64,000 nt of DNA from Aeromicrobium endophyticum (lineage in GTDB: Bacteria; Actinomycetota; Actinomycetes; Propionibacteriales; Nocardioidaceae): NCBI RefSeq assembly GCF_003586285.1, contig NZ_QUBR01000002.1:1240001-1304000 (forward strand), read 5' to 3'. The position numbers and the translations under genes are program-made. The notes under the pieces are model-generated. The model saw only the letters and a list, made by a program, of their open reading frames with translations, searched no databases and was not told the origin of the DNA. Positions 19,525-27,046 of this stretch are shown here, piece by piece (within the stretch, counting starts at the first letter, position 1; each line of letters begins with the position of its first letter).

Positions 19525-20262
19525 ATGCCTGGCCCCACCTTCACCCTCGACCGCTCGAGCCCGGTGCCCTTGTACTTCCAGATCGCCGAGCAGTTCGAGC
19601 GCGCCATCCTCGAGGGGACGATCGCCCCCGGCGAACGCATCGACAACGAGGTGGCCCTCGCGCAGCGGCTGGGGCTCTCGCGCCCGACGATGCGCCAGGC
19701 CATCCAGGTGCTCGTCGACAAGGGGATGCTCGTGCGCAAGCGCGGGGTGGGCACGCAGGTCGTCCACGGCAAGATCCGTCGCTCGGTCGAGCTCACGAGC
19801 CTGTTCGACGACCTCAGCGCGGCCGGGCAGAAGCCGCGTACCGAGGTCATCGCGGTCGGCAAGATCGCTGCCGACGACGACGTGGCCCGCGAGCTGCAGC
19901 TCGCCAAGGGTGCCGACGTCTGGTCGCTCGAGCGGCTGCGGTTTGTCGACCGCCAGCCGCTCGCGCACATGCACAACTACATCCCGATCGACGTCGTCGA
20001 CCTCGACTCGTTCGACCTGTCCGAGACCGGCCTCTACGCGCACCTGCGCGCGTCCGGCATCGTCATGCGGGTGGCGCGCCAGCGCATCGGGGCCCGCGGG
20101 GCGTCCGTCGACGAGGCCCGCCTGCTCGGCGAGCGCAAGGGCGCGCCCCTCCTGACGATGCAGCGCACGGCGTACGACAACGCCGGTCGCGCCGTCGAGT
20201 ACGGCCGCCACGCCTACCGTCCCGATCTCTACGCCTTCGAGCTCACCCTCGTCGACCGCTGA
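19525..20262 (+). CDS. GntR/HutC-family transcriptional regulator
   Basis: A 245-residue repressor with an N-terminal GntR winged helix (about 10-78, with NEVALAQRLGLSRPTMRQAIQVLVDKGML) and a C-terminal UTRA effector domain (about 95-240). It diverges from the inositol operon across 135 bp holding three inverted repeats, so it is the likely iol repressor, relieved by an inositol breakdown product (inference from position). Its TGA stop (20260-20262) is also the first three bases of the 22-bp repeat array. Confidence 0.9.
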   Translation: MPGPTFTLDRSSPVPLYFQIAEQFERAILEGTIAPGERIDNEVALAQRLGLSRPTMRQAIQVLVDKGMLVRKRGVGTQVVHGKIRRSVELTSLFDDLSAAGQKPRTEVIAVGKIAADDDVARELQLAKGADVWSLERLRFVDRQPLAHMHNYIPIDVVDLDSFDLSETGLYAHLRASGIVMRVARQRIGARGASVDEARLLGERKGAPLLTMQRTAYDNAGRAVEYGRHAYRPDLYAFELTLVDR

Positions 20263-20471
20263 CGCGCGGGTTCCGCCCCCCTGACGCGCGGGTTCCGGAC
20301 CCTTGACGCGTGGGTTCCGCCCCCCTGACGCGCGGGTTCCGGACCCTTGACGCGTGGGTTCCGGACCTTTGACGCGTGGGTTGCGCCGACGCAACCCACG
20401 CGTGGGCGGGGCGAAACCCACGCGTCGACAGGGCACAACCCACGCGTCGACGGGGCGTAACCCACGCGTCA
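20260..20471. repeat. 22-bp-period array: six direct copies facing four inverted copies
   Basis: The core TGACGCG(C/T)GGGTT begins at 20260, 20282, 20304, 20326, 20348 and 20370, an exact 22-bp period. After a centre, inverted cores AACCCACGCGT begin at 20393, 20415, 20437 and 20459, again 22 bp apart. The centre is a perfect 14-bp stem (20372-20385 with 20390-20403) with loop CCGA. The first TGA and the last TCA are the stop codons of the two convergent flanking genes. There are no spacers, so it is not CRISPR. It could work as a two-way terminator or protein-binding array; the function is unknown. Confidence 0.9.
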
Positions 20472-20942
20472 ACGTTGGGCGTCGGTGCGGAGGGCGGCGA
20501 GGGTGCGGTGCATGCCGTCGAGCAGCTCGACGTCGTGCTGGTCGGCGCCGCCCATCGCGTAGCGCGCCATGACGCGCACCAGCAGCGACGGGCGGGGCAT
20601 GGCCGTGCGCCGCTCGGTGACCAGGGTGCCCGCCGCCGACGGCTCGAGCTCGTAGGACCACTCGACGTCGGTGGGCCAGACGCGGAAGGCCAGCGCCCCG
20701 TGGCCGCCGTCGTGGGCGGGGTCCTTCCAGCGCGTGATGCGGCTGGACGTCGGCCAGACCACGGCCTTGCGCCGGTTGAGGTGCACGGCCCGGCGTCCGA
20801 CCCGCGGTGCGCCGCGCATGAGCGTCCCGACCAGCTCGGGGCTGCGCCGGCGCATCGCCGAGAGGTCGGACAGCGCAGCCCACACCCGCTCGGGCGGCGC
20901 GGCGATCTCGAGCGATGCCTCGAGGGGCGGCTGACCTGCCAT
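20469..20942 (-). CDS. SRPBCC (START-like) family protein
   Basis: A 157-residue protein of the polyketide cyclase/dehydrase-like SRPBCC fold, which binds hydrophobic ligands in a helix-grip pocket. The segment LEASLEIAAPPERVWAALSDL at the start is diagnostic. It is the second of two adjacent paralogues: its ATG overlaps the stop of the first by 1 nt. The TGA stop lies inside the 22-bp repeat array. The ligand and role are unknown. Confidence 0.82.
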   Translation of the reverse strand: MAGQPPLEASLEIAAPPERVWAALSDLSAMRRRSPELVGTLMRGAPRVGRRAVHLNRRKAVVWPTSSRITRWKDPAHDGGHGALAFRVWPTDVEWSYELEPSAAGTLVTERRTAMPRPSLLVRVMARYAMGGADQHDVELLDGMHRTLAALRTDAQR

Positions 20943-21403
20943 CAGGACGCCTCCGCCTCGGCCTTGATGCGCTCGAGCGTGCGACGGATGCCGTCGGACA
21001 GCGACGCCTCGAACGCCTCGGTGCCGCCGAGCGCGGCACCGACCGCGATGTTCGACAACCTCGAGACGCCCGACGGCGCCCGACGACTCTCGGTCAGCAC
21101 CGTGCCCGAGGCGCTGGGCTCGAGCTCGTACGTCCAGACCGTTCGGTTGATCGGCACGCGGAAGGCCAGCGTCTGCTCGGGCTCGAACACCACGACGCGC
21201 GAGCTCGTGGGCCAACGCTTCCAGCCGTCGCGGTTGAGGTTGATCGTGCGGGTGCCCACCCCGACCTCGCGTCCCAGCACGGTCATGCGGACGCACTGCG
21301 GGCTCCACTCCCCCATGCGGCGCAGGTCGGACACGATGGCCCACACCGCGGCGGGCGGTGCGGCGATCTCGATGCTGTGCTGGATGAGCGGTTGGTTCGA
21401 CAT
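20942..21403 (-). CDS. SRPBCC (START-like) family protein
   Basis: A 153-residue SRPBCC protein (HSIEIAAPPAAVWAIVSDLRRMGEWSP at the start), paralogous to the next gene: both share NLNR, WPTSSR and YELEPSA blocks in the same order. AGGAG precedes the ATG at 21403. The pair probably arose by tandem duplication and is cotranscribed. Such proteins bind or transport lipophilic molecules or act as cyclases; no catalytic residues can be pointed to. Confidence 0.82.
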   Translation of the reverse strand: MSNQPLIQHSIEIAAPPAAVWAIVSDLRRMGEWSPQCVRMTVLGREVGVGTRTINLNRDGWKRWPTSSRVVVFEPEQTLAFRVPINRTVWTYELEPSASGTVLTESRRAPSGVSRLSNIAVGAALGGTEAFEASLSDGIRRTLERIKAEAEAS

Positions 21404-21452
21404 GCTGCTCCTGCGGTCGGTGGCCCGAGCCTGTCGAGGCACGGGGACGGTG

Positions 21453-22709
21453 TCAAGCCTGGCGGGGAGCCGCGATGGCCAGCGGGTCGCGGGTGCGCGC
21501 GGTGAGCCACTCGACGATCCAGTCGCCGACCTGCGGGTGGTTGAGCAGGGCGAAGTGGTGCGCACTCGACAGGTACTCGAACCGGGCGCCGTCGACGATG
21601 GGGCCGTTGCGTCCGACGCCGGTGGCCGACGAGAAGTGCACCAGCAGGTCGCCCAGCACCGAGCTGAGCGGGTGCCGCTGCGACGCGCCCAAGGTGGCCG
21701 CCACGAAGTGGTACTCGGCGTGCGGCAGCGGGGCCGCGGCGATGCGGTCGAGCCCCCACTGCCCGGTGAGGTCCTGGCCCTCCCACTCGTCGCGCGTGAT
21801 GTAGCCGTGCCTCAGGTCGACGATGCCGGCCGAGCGGGCGTCGAGGATCGAGCCGAACGGACGCGACTCGGGCCAGAACCGCAGCAGCCTCGAGCCGAGG
21901 TGCGCGACCTTCTCGAGGTTGGCACCGGCGTGCGGCGTGCCGAGGCAGATGACGTCGCGCACCAGGTGCTGCCAGGTCTCGCCGGCCGCCGTCGCGTGGT
22001 TGGTGGCCGCCCGCGCCACGAGGCCGCCCATCGAGTGGCCGACCAGCGTGATGCGGGTCACGTCGACGGGCCAGCTGGCGACGAGCTGCTGGACCAGAGC
22101 GTCGAGGTGCTTGCCGTTCTCGGAGATGTGCAGGCCCGTGTTGTAGCGGACCATGACGGGCGTGCCGTCGGTCTCGGCGGCGATGCGCTCGGCGTACGTC
22201 GTGCCGATCGTCCTGGCCCCGTTGGACCACGACTCGTCGTTCTCGCACAGGCCGTGCAGGAAGATCACCGGGTGGCTGGTGGCACCGCGGAACGCCTCGG
22301 CCAGCGGCCAGCCGCTCGCGGGCACGTCGGCGCCCTCGGCGCGGATCGCCATCGTGATGGCCTGGGGATCGTCGAGCATGCGCAGCTCGTCGCCGATCAG
22401 CCCGTTGATCGCGGCGACCACGAGGCGCCCGCGGTGGCTCGACTCGACCGGACGTCCGACGCCTCGTGACGCCAGCGCGCGCACGGACCCGCTCGAGACC
22501 CGCAGGACGCCGGAGACGGCCCCGTAGACCGAGGTGACGACCGCATCGTGCAGCGGCTCGGGCACACGTCCGCCCACCAGGCGGGTGGCGCGGAAGACCC
22601 GCCTGGCGACGGCCTGGTGCATCTCACGGGCCGTGCCGACGATCAGCCGGTCGCCGTAGTCGAGCGCCAGCGCCGCGACGTCGGTGGTACGTGCGGGCTC
22701 GGCGGACAT
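21453..22709 (-). CDS. Alpha/beta hydrolase, lipase/PGAP1-like
   Basis: A 418-residue protein with an alpha/beta-hydrolase core from about residue 145. HPVIFLHGLCENDESW carries the oxyanion-hole HG, VGHSMGGLVAR holds the nucleophile Ser, and YLSSAHHFALLNHPQV gives the candidate catalytic His. The N-terminal ~140 residues are a less conserved extension with no clear signal peptide. It probably hydrolyses ester bonds, perhaps of lipids. The ATG at 22709 lacks an obvious ribosome binding site. Confidence 0.8.
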   Translation of the reverse strand: MSAEPARTTDVAALALDYGDRLIVGTAREMHQAVARRVFRATRLVGGRVPEPLHDAVVTSVYGAVSGVLRVSSGSVRALASRGVGRPVESSHRGRLVVAAINGLIGDELRMLDDPQAITMAIRAEGADVPASGWPLAEAFRGATSHPVIFLHGLCENDESWSNGARTIGTTYAERIAAETDGTPVMVRYNTGLHISENGKHLDALVQQLVASWPVDVTRITLVGHSMGGLVARAATNHATAAGETWQHLVRDVICLGTPHAGANLEKVAHLGSRLLRFWPESRPFGSILDARSAGIVDLRHGYITRDEWEGQDLTGQWGLDRIAAAPLPHAEYHFVAATLGASQRHPLSSVLGDLLVHFSSATGVGRNGPIVDGARFEYLSSAHHFALLNHPQVGDWIVEWLTARTRDPLAIAAPRQA

Positions 22710-22728
22710 GTTCTACATACTGCCGGTA

Positions 22729-22781
22729 TCCGGCCGGGATGTGAACCTCCCCGAGGGGAGGCGTCGATCACCCCGGCCGGA
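22729..22781 (-). terminator. Nested hairpin downstream of trigger factor
   Basis: TCCGGCCGGGATG (22729-22741) pairs with CACCCCGGCCGGA (22769-22781) with one mismatch, enclosing CCTCCCC/GGGGAGG (22746-22761). It begins 15 bp after the tig stop and lies before the hydrolase start, so it probably separates the two transcription units. Confidence 0.6.
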
Positions 22782-22796
22782 CCGGAGGACTGCCTG

Positions 22797-24176
22797 CTAC
22801 TTGCTGTCGTCGCCCTCGGCGTCGTCGGCGGCCTCGTCGTCGTCCGAGCCGATCGTGCCGTCGGCGCGCAGCTTCGACAGCTCGATGACGTTGCCCGACT
22901 TGTCGGTGACCTTGGCGCCCTCGACCAGCGATGCCAGCGCCTTGCCCCGGAGCACCTCGCTGACCATCTCGGGCACGTGGTTGTGCTCCATGATGTGCTG
23001 GATGTACGAGTTGGGGTCCTCGCCCGACTGCTGCGCACGCCGCATGATGTGCTGCGAGAGCTCGTTGTCGTCGATGCCGAACTCCTGCTCGGCGACGATC
23101 TGGTCGAGCACGAACTGCGCGACCAGCGAGTCGCGGACGCGCTTCTCGAGCTCGGCCTCGAACTCGTCGACGGTCTGCTCCTCGTCGTCGAGGTACTGCT
23201 GGAACGGCACGCCGGCCATCGCGAGCTGCTGCTCGATCTGCTGACGGCGGCTCGTGAGCTCCTCGGTGACGAGGGTCTCGGGCAGCGGGGCGTCGATCTT
23301 GCTGACGATCTCGTCGAGCACCAGGTCGCGGGCCTCGTTGGCCTGCTCCATGCGCTTGCCGCGGGTGACGCGCTCGGTCAGGTCGGCCTTGAGCTCGTCG
23401 ATCGTGTCGAACTCCGAGGCGGTCTGCGCGAACTCCTCGTCGAGCTCGGGCAGCTGCTGCTCCTTGACGTCGCCGACCGTGACGGTCACGTCGACGTCCT
23501 GGCCGGCGAGCTCGCCGCCTACGAGCTGCGTCGTGAAGGTCTTGGTCTCGCCGGCCGACAGGCCGATGACGGCCTCGTCGAGGCCCTCGAGCATCGTGGC
23601 CTTGCCGACCGTGTAGGGCATGCCCTTGGCCTGGGCCTCGGGGATCTCCTCGCCGTTCTGCGCGGCGGACAGGTCGATCGTCAGGAAGTCGCCCTCGGCG
23701 ACCGCGCGGTCGACCTCGGCGAACGTCGCGAAACGCTCCTGCAGGGCGGTGAGCTGCTCGGCGACGTCGTCGTCGGAGACCTCGGCGTCCTCTACCGTGA
23801 CCTCGATCGTGGACAGGTCGGGCAGCGTCAGCTCAGGACGCACGTCGAGCTCGGCGGTGATCTCGATGGGCTCGCCGTCCTCGAACTTCGACAGGTCGAT
23901 CTCGGGCTGGCTCAGCGGCTGGAGGTTGGTGTCCTGCAACGCCTGGCTGTACCAGCCGGGGAGCGCTGCGTTGATGGCCTCGTCGAGCACCGGGCCGCGG
24001 CCGACGCGCTGGTCGACGATCGCCGCGGGGACCTTGCCCTTGCGGAATCCGGGGATGGTGATCTGCGAGCCGATGGTCTTGTAGGCGGCGTCAAGACTGG
24101 GCTTGAACTCCTCGAACGGCACCTCGATGGTGAGCTTGACCCGTGTCGGGCTCAGTGTCTCGGTGGTGCTTTTCAC
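22797..24176 (-). CDS. tig: Trigger factor
   Basis: A 459-residue ribosome-associated chaperone and prolyl isomerase. The N-terminal ribosome-binding domain (1-115) carries the signature-type loop GFRKGKVP. The FKBP-like domain (about 155-245) includes GDFLTIDL and GLSAGETKTF. The C-terminal chaperone arm follows, ending in an acidic tail (DDDEAADDAEGDDSK). The start is GTG at 24176, preceded by AGGAG. In many bacteria tig is followed by clpP-clpX; here clpP1P2 is about 22 kb away on the same strand, so the inositol and other genes may have been inserted or rearranged. Confidence 0.96.
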   Translation of the reverse strand: MKSTTETLSPTRVKLTIEVPFEEFKPSLDAAYKTIGSQITIPGFRKGKVPAAIVDQRVGRGPVLDEAINAALPGWYSQALQDTNLQPLSQPEIDLSKFEDGEPIEITAELDVRPELTLPDLSTIEVTVEDAEVSDDDVAEQLTALQERFATFAEVDRAVAEGDFLTIDLSAAQNGEEIPEAQAKGMPYTVGKATMLEGLDEAVIGLSAGETKTFTTQLVGGELAGQDVDVTVTVGDVKEQQLPELDEEFAQTASEFDTIDELKADLTERVTRGKRMEQANEARDLVLDEIVSKIDAPLPETLVTEELTSRRQQIEQQLAMAGVPFQQYLDDEEQTVDEFEAELEKRVRDSLVAQFVLDQIVAEQEFGIDDNELSQHIMRRAQQSGEDPNSYIQHIMEHNHVPEMVSEVLRGKALASLVEGAKVTDKSGNVIELSKLRADGTIGSDDDEAADDAEGDDSK

Positions 24177-24261
24177 GTGGGTGACTCCTGCATGATCTCG
24201 GTGGGGGGTCTGCTTGACCCGCTGCGGCCGCGGTCGGCCGTCAAAGCGTCCCTCCAGTCTC

Positions 24262-25707
24262 TCATGCGAGCGAATTGACGCCGAATGCACCTGCGTCGAC
24301 CTCGTCCGCGGCGGAGGTCGCCGGCAGCACGAGCCGGAACCGCGCGCCGACGTCCGACGGCTCGCACGTGAGGCTCCCACCGTGGGCCTCGGCGATGCCG
24401 CGGGCGACGGCCAGGCCGAGCCCCACTCCCCCGGCGTGACGGTCGCGTCCTTGGTCGAGGCGCACCAGACGCTCGAAGATGCGCTCGCGGTCGGCCGGCG
24501 GTACGCCGGGACCGTCGTCGGTCACGTCCACCACCGCCCGCCCGCCGACCGCGCGGACGTCGATGTGCACCGTGCCCGCGACCCGGCCGGCGTTGGCGAG
24601 CAGGTTGCCCAGCACCTGGGCGACGCGATCGGCGTCGGCCAGCACCCACACCGCCTCGCCCGACACGTCGACCGTCGCGGCGCTGCCCGGCAGCGGCCGG
24701 TCCGCGGCGTTGCGGGCCGCAGCGACCAGGTCGAGCGGCTCGAGCACGAGCTCGAGCCCTTGGTCGACACGCGACATCAGCAGCATGTCGTCGACGAGTC
24801 GCGCCGCGTGCCGCGCCTCGCGCACCACCTGCACGGCCAGCTGCTCGCGCTCGGCCCGCGACGCCTGGTTGCGCAGCAGGCTCTCCGCCGCGGCCTGCAT
24901 GCCCGCGACCGGCGTGCGCAGCTCGTGAGCGGCGTCCGACAGGAAGTCCCGGAGCCCCTGCTCGGCCCGCAGCGCCGACCGCTCGGCACCCTCGACCTCG
25001 TCGAGCATGGCATCGAACGCCAGGGCGGTGCGGCCGATGTCGGTGCGCGGACGGTCGGGGCGCAGGCGCCGCCCGCGGTCGCCCGACGTGATGGACCGGG
25101 CGACCCGGGTCATGTCGTCCAGGGGCGACAGCGACCGCCTCACCACCACGAGCAGCACGGCGGCGGCCAGCAGCACCGTCGCGACCGAGGCCACGACCAG
25201 GACCGTCCGCAGCTGGGCCAGGGTCGCCTCGACCTGGCTCGAGTCGGCCGCGACGCGCACGATCGAGCCGTCGGCCAGCTCGGCGTCCAGCGTCAGCACC
25301 GAGCCCATCTCGGTGATCCGGCCGCTCGCGGCGGTCGGCTCCGGCGGACGCGGCGCGGGTCGTCCCTTGCCGCCCGGAGGCGGACCGGGCTCGGCGGAGA
25401 TCTCCTCGGGCGACGGGCCCGAGGTGTGGACCGTCCCGTCGGACGTCCGCAGGAACGCCGAGACGCCCTGCCCCGACAGGCGGTCGACCAGCGCATCGTC
25501 GTCGACCGACCCGCTCAAGGCCTGGGCCGTCTCGATGCGGTCCTGCAGACGCTGCTCGATCTCGCCGCGCAGGCGTGAGCCGAGTGCGGCGTCGACCGTG
25601 ACGCCCAGCACCACCAGCAGGCCCGTGAGCACCACGAGGACCGAGGCGACGGTACGGGTGCGCAGCGAGCGGGTGCGGACGCCGTCCGAGCGGTCGCGCG
25701 ACCTCAT
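24262..25707 (-). CDS. Two-component sensor histidine kinase
   Basis: A 481-residue membrane sensor. TM1 is at about 18-40 and TM2 at about 168-190, bracketing an extracellular region with a Pro-rich patch. HAMP follows (about 191-245). The phosphoacceptor His261 is in AAHELRTPVAG, and the ATPase domain has the N box (VLGNLLANA), DDGPGVP and GVGLGLAV. It autophosphorylates and passes phosphate to the response regulator encoded just upstream, whose stop overlaps its ATG (ATGA). The stimulus is unknown. Confidence 0.92.
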   Translation of the reverse strand: MRSRDRSDGVRTRSLRTRTVASVLVVLTGLLVVLGVTVDAALGSRLRGEIEQRLQDRIETAQALSGSVDDDALVDRLSGQGVSAFLRTSDGTVHTSGPSPEEISAEPGPPPGGKGRPAPRPPEPTAASGRITEMGSVLTLDAELADGSIVRVAADSSQVEATLAQLRTVLVVASVATVLLAAAVLLVVVRRSLSPLDDMTRVARSITSGDRGRRLRPDRPRTDIGRTALAFDAMLDEVEGAERSALRAEQGLRDFLSDAAHELRTPVAGMQAAAESLLRNQASRAEREQLAVQVVREARHAARLVDDMLLMSRVDQGLELVLEPLDLVAAARNAADRPLPGSAATVDVSGEAVWVLADADRVAQVLGNLLANAGRVAGTVHIDVRAVGGRAVVDVTDDGPGVPPADRERIFERLVRLDQGRDRHAGGVGLGLAVARGIAEAHGGSLTCEPSDVGARFRLVLPATSAADEVDAGAFGVNSLA

Positions 25708-26378
25708 GCGGCCCGCAGCACGTAGCCGATGCCCCGCACGGTCTGGATGAGCCGCGACCCCCCGCTCTCCTCGAGCTTGCGCCTCAGCGAGCTGACGTGC
25801 ACCTCGACCAGGTTGGGGTCGTAGCTGTCGTACCCCCAGACCTGGGTGAGGATCTGCGTCTTCGACAGCGTCCGCCCGCGCTCGCCCGCCAGGAACGCCA
25901 GCAGCCGCAGCTCGGTGCCGGTCAGGACGACGGCCTGCCCCGCCCGCACGACCGCCCCGGCATCGAGGTCGACCAGCAGGTCCCCGATCTCGAGGACGCC
26001 GGGCGCGCGGCCCCGGCGTCGCAGGATCGCGGTCATCCGGGCGACGAGCTCGGCCATGACGAACGGCTTGGCCAGGTAGTCGTCGACGCCGACACCGAAG
26101 CCCTGCAGCTTGTCGTCGACGCCGTCGCGCGCCGTCAGCAGGATCATCCCGGCGTCGCCGGTGGCCGAGACGACCTTCGCCAGCTCGATCCCGGAGCGTC
26201 CGGGCAGCATCCAGTCGAGCAGGACGAGGTCGGGGCGGAACGTGCCGAGCACGCCTTCGAGGCCGTCGCCGTCGGCCATCGCCGAGGCGACCCACCCGCG
26301 CGACTCGACCGCCGCGACGAGGGCGGTGCGGATCGTGTCGTCGTCCTCGACCACCAGGACGCGCGCGGGATTGACCAT
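25704..26378 (-). CDS. OmpR-family response regulator
   Basis: A 224-residue regulator with a receiver domain (phosphoacceptor Asp55 in VLLDWMLPG, Lys in YLAKPF) and a C-terminal winged helix (about 125-222, TLSKTQILTQVWGYDSYDPNLVEVHVSSLRRKLE). The ATG at 26378 begins the conserved VLVVEDD fold. It diverges from a small Pro-rich membrane protein across a gap holding paired CTGAAG/CTTCAG repeats with 11-bp spacing, the usual layout for OmpR-type sites, so it probably controls that gene and itself. Confidence 0.92.
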   Translation of the reverse strand: MVNPARVLVVEDDDTIRTALVAAVESRGWVASAMADGDGLEGVLGTFRPDLVLLDWMLPGRSGIELAKVVSATGDAGMILLTARDGVDDKLQGFGVGVDDYLAKPFVMAELVARMTAILRRRGRAPGVLEIGDLLVDLDAGAVVRAGQAVVLTGTELRLLAFLAGERGRTLSKTQILTQVWGYDSYDPNLVEVHVSSLRRKLEESGGSRLIQTVRGIGYVLRAA

Positions 26379-26399
26379 GGACCCATCATGCGCAGGCGG

Positions 26400-26455
26400 G
26401 CTGAAGTCCCGCTGAAGATGACCTGTCAGCACCCTGTGCTTCAGGTCGGCTTCAG
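26400..26455. promoter_or_regulatory. Paired 11-bp-spaced repeats, candidate response-regulator sites
   Basis: GCTGAAG occurs at 26400-26406 and 26411-26417. The inverse, (G)CTTCAG, occurs at 26438-26444 and 26449-26455. Each pair has an 11-bp period, matching tandem OmpR-type binding, one pair facing each divergent gene. Confidence 0.6.
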
Positions 26456-26511
26456 GCTGGCTCCGCATCGTCGTTCACGAGGCACCACCGGGGTGCCGCC
26501 GGAAGGACACC

Positions 26512-27039
26512 ATGAACGACCACGACATGAACGACACCGCACCGCTCGAGCCCGTGCAGCCGGGCGAACAGCACCAGCCGGCCGCGAAGAAGGCCGCCCC
26601 ACGCCGCCGCACGATGCTGCTGGTCGGCGCGGCCGCCGCCGTCGGCATCACCGCGCTGGGCGTCACGGCCGCCGTCGCCAGCTCGTCGGACCCCGCCCCG
26701 ACGGCTTCTCCGCGGACGTCCGGCGAGGGGGCCGGCGGATCGGCGGCGACACCCGGCACCCAGGGTGGCGGCGCCGGCGGCAAGGACGGCGCGGCGCTCC
26801 CCGCCCCGCCCACCGACGGCAAGGCTCCGACCGCTCCCGAGGGCTGTGGACCGGACGCGAAGGGCCCCGGGCCGGGCGGGCCCGGCGCAGCGAGCGGCGA
26901 GCGTCCCGTCCCGCCGGTGGACGGGGAGAAGCCCACTGCCCCCAAGCCGCCGAAGGACGGCCAGGCACCGAAGCCGCCGAAGGACGGCCAGGCCCCGCCC
27001 GCCCCTCAGGACGCCCCGGCGCCCAGCGCGTCGAAGTAG
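26512..27039 (+). CDS. Small membrane-anchored Pro/Gly/Ala-rich protein
   Basis: A 175-residue protein with a short charged N-terminus (AAKKAAPRRR at about 24-33), one hydrophobic helix (about 34-57) and a low-complexity exported tail rich in Pro, Gly, Ala and Lys. The tail includes the near-tandem PKPPKDGQA PKPPKDGQAPP. There is a single Cys, in EGCGPDAK. No catalytic domain is seen. It diverges from the two-component genes across likely operators, so it may be the main output or sensor-accessory protein of that system. I cannot name a function. Confidence 0.72.
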   Translation: MNDHDMNDTAPLEPVQPGEQHQPAAKKAAPRRRTMLLVGAAAAVGITALGVTAAVASSSDPAPTASPRTSGEGAGGSAATPGTQGGGAGGKDGAALPAPPTDGKAPTAPEGCGPDAKGPGPGGPGAASGERPVPPVDGEKPTAPKPPKDGQAPKPPKDGQAPPAPQDAPAPSASK

Positions 27040-27046
27040 TCGTCCG

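Noticed and set aside
20260..20471. CRISPR array
   Set aside because: Units are contiguous 22-bp repeats with no unique spacers and half are inverted; no cas genes are present.
26512..27039. Spurious low-complexity frame
   Set aside because: Kept as a gene: it has a ribosome binding region (GGAAGGACACC) before ATG, a clear membrane helix and a divergent promoter with phased repeats.
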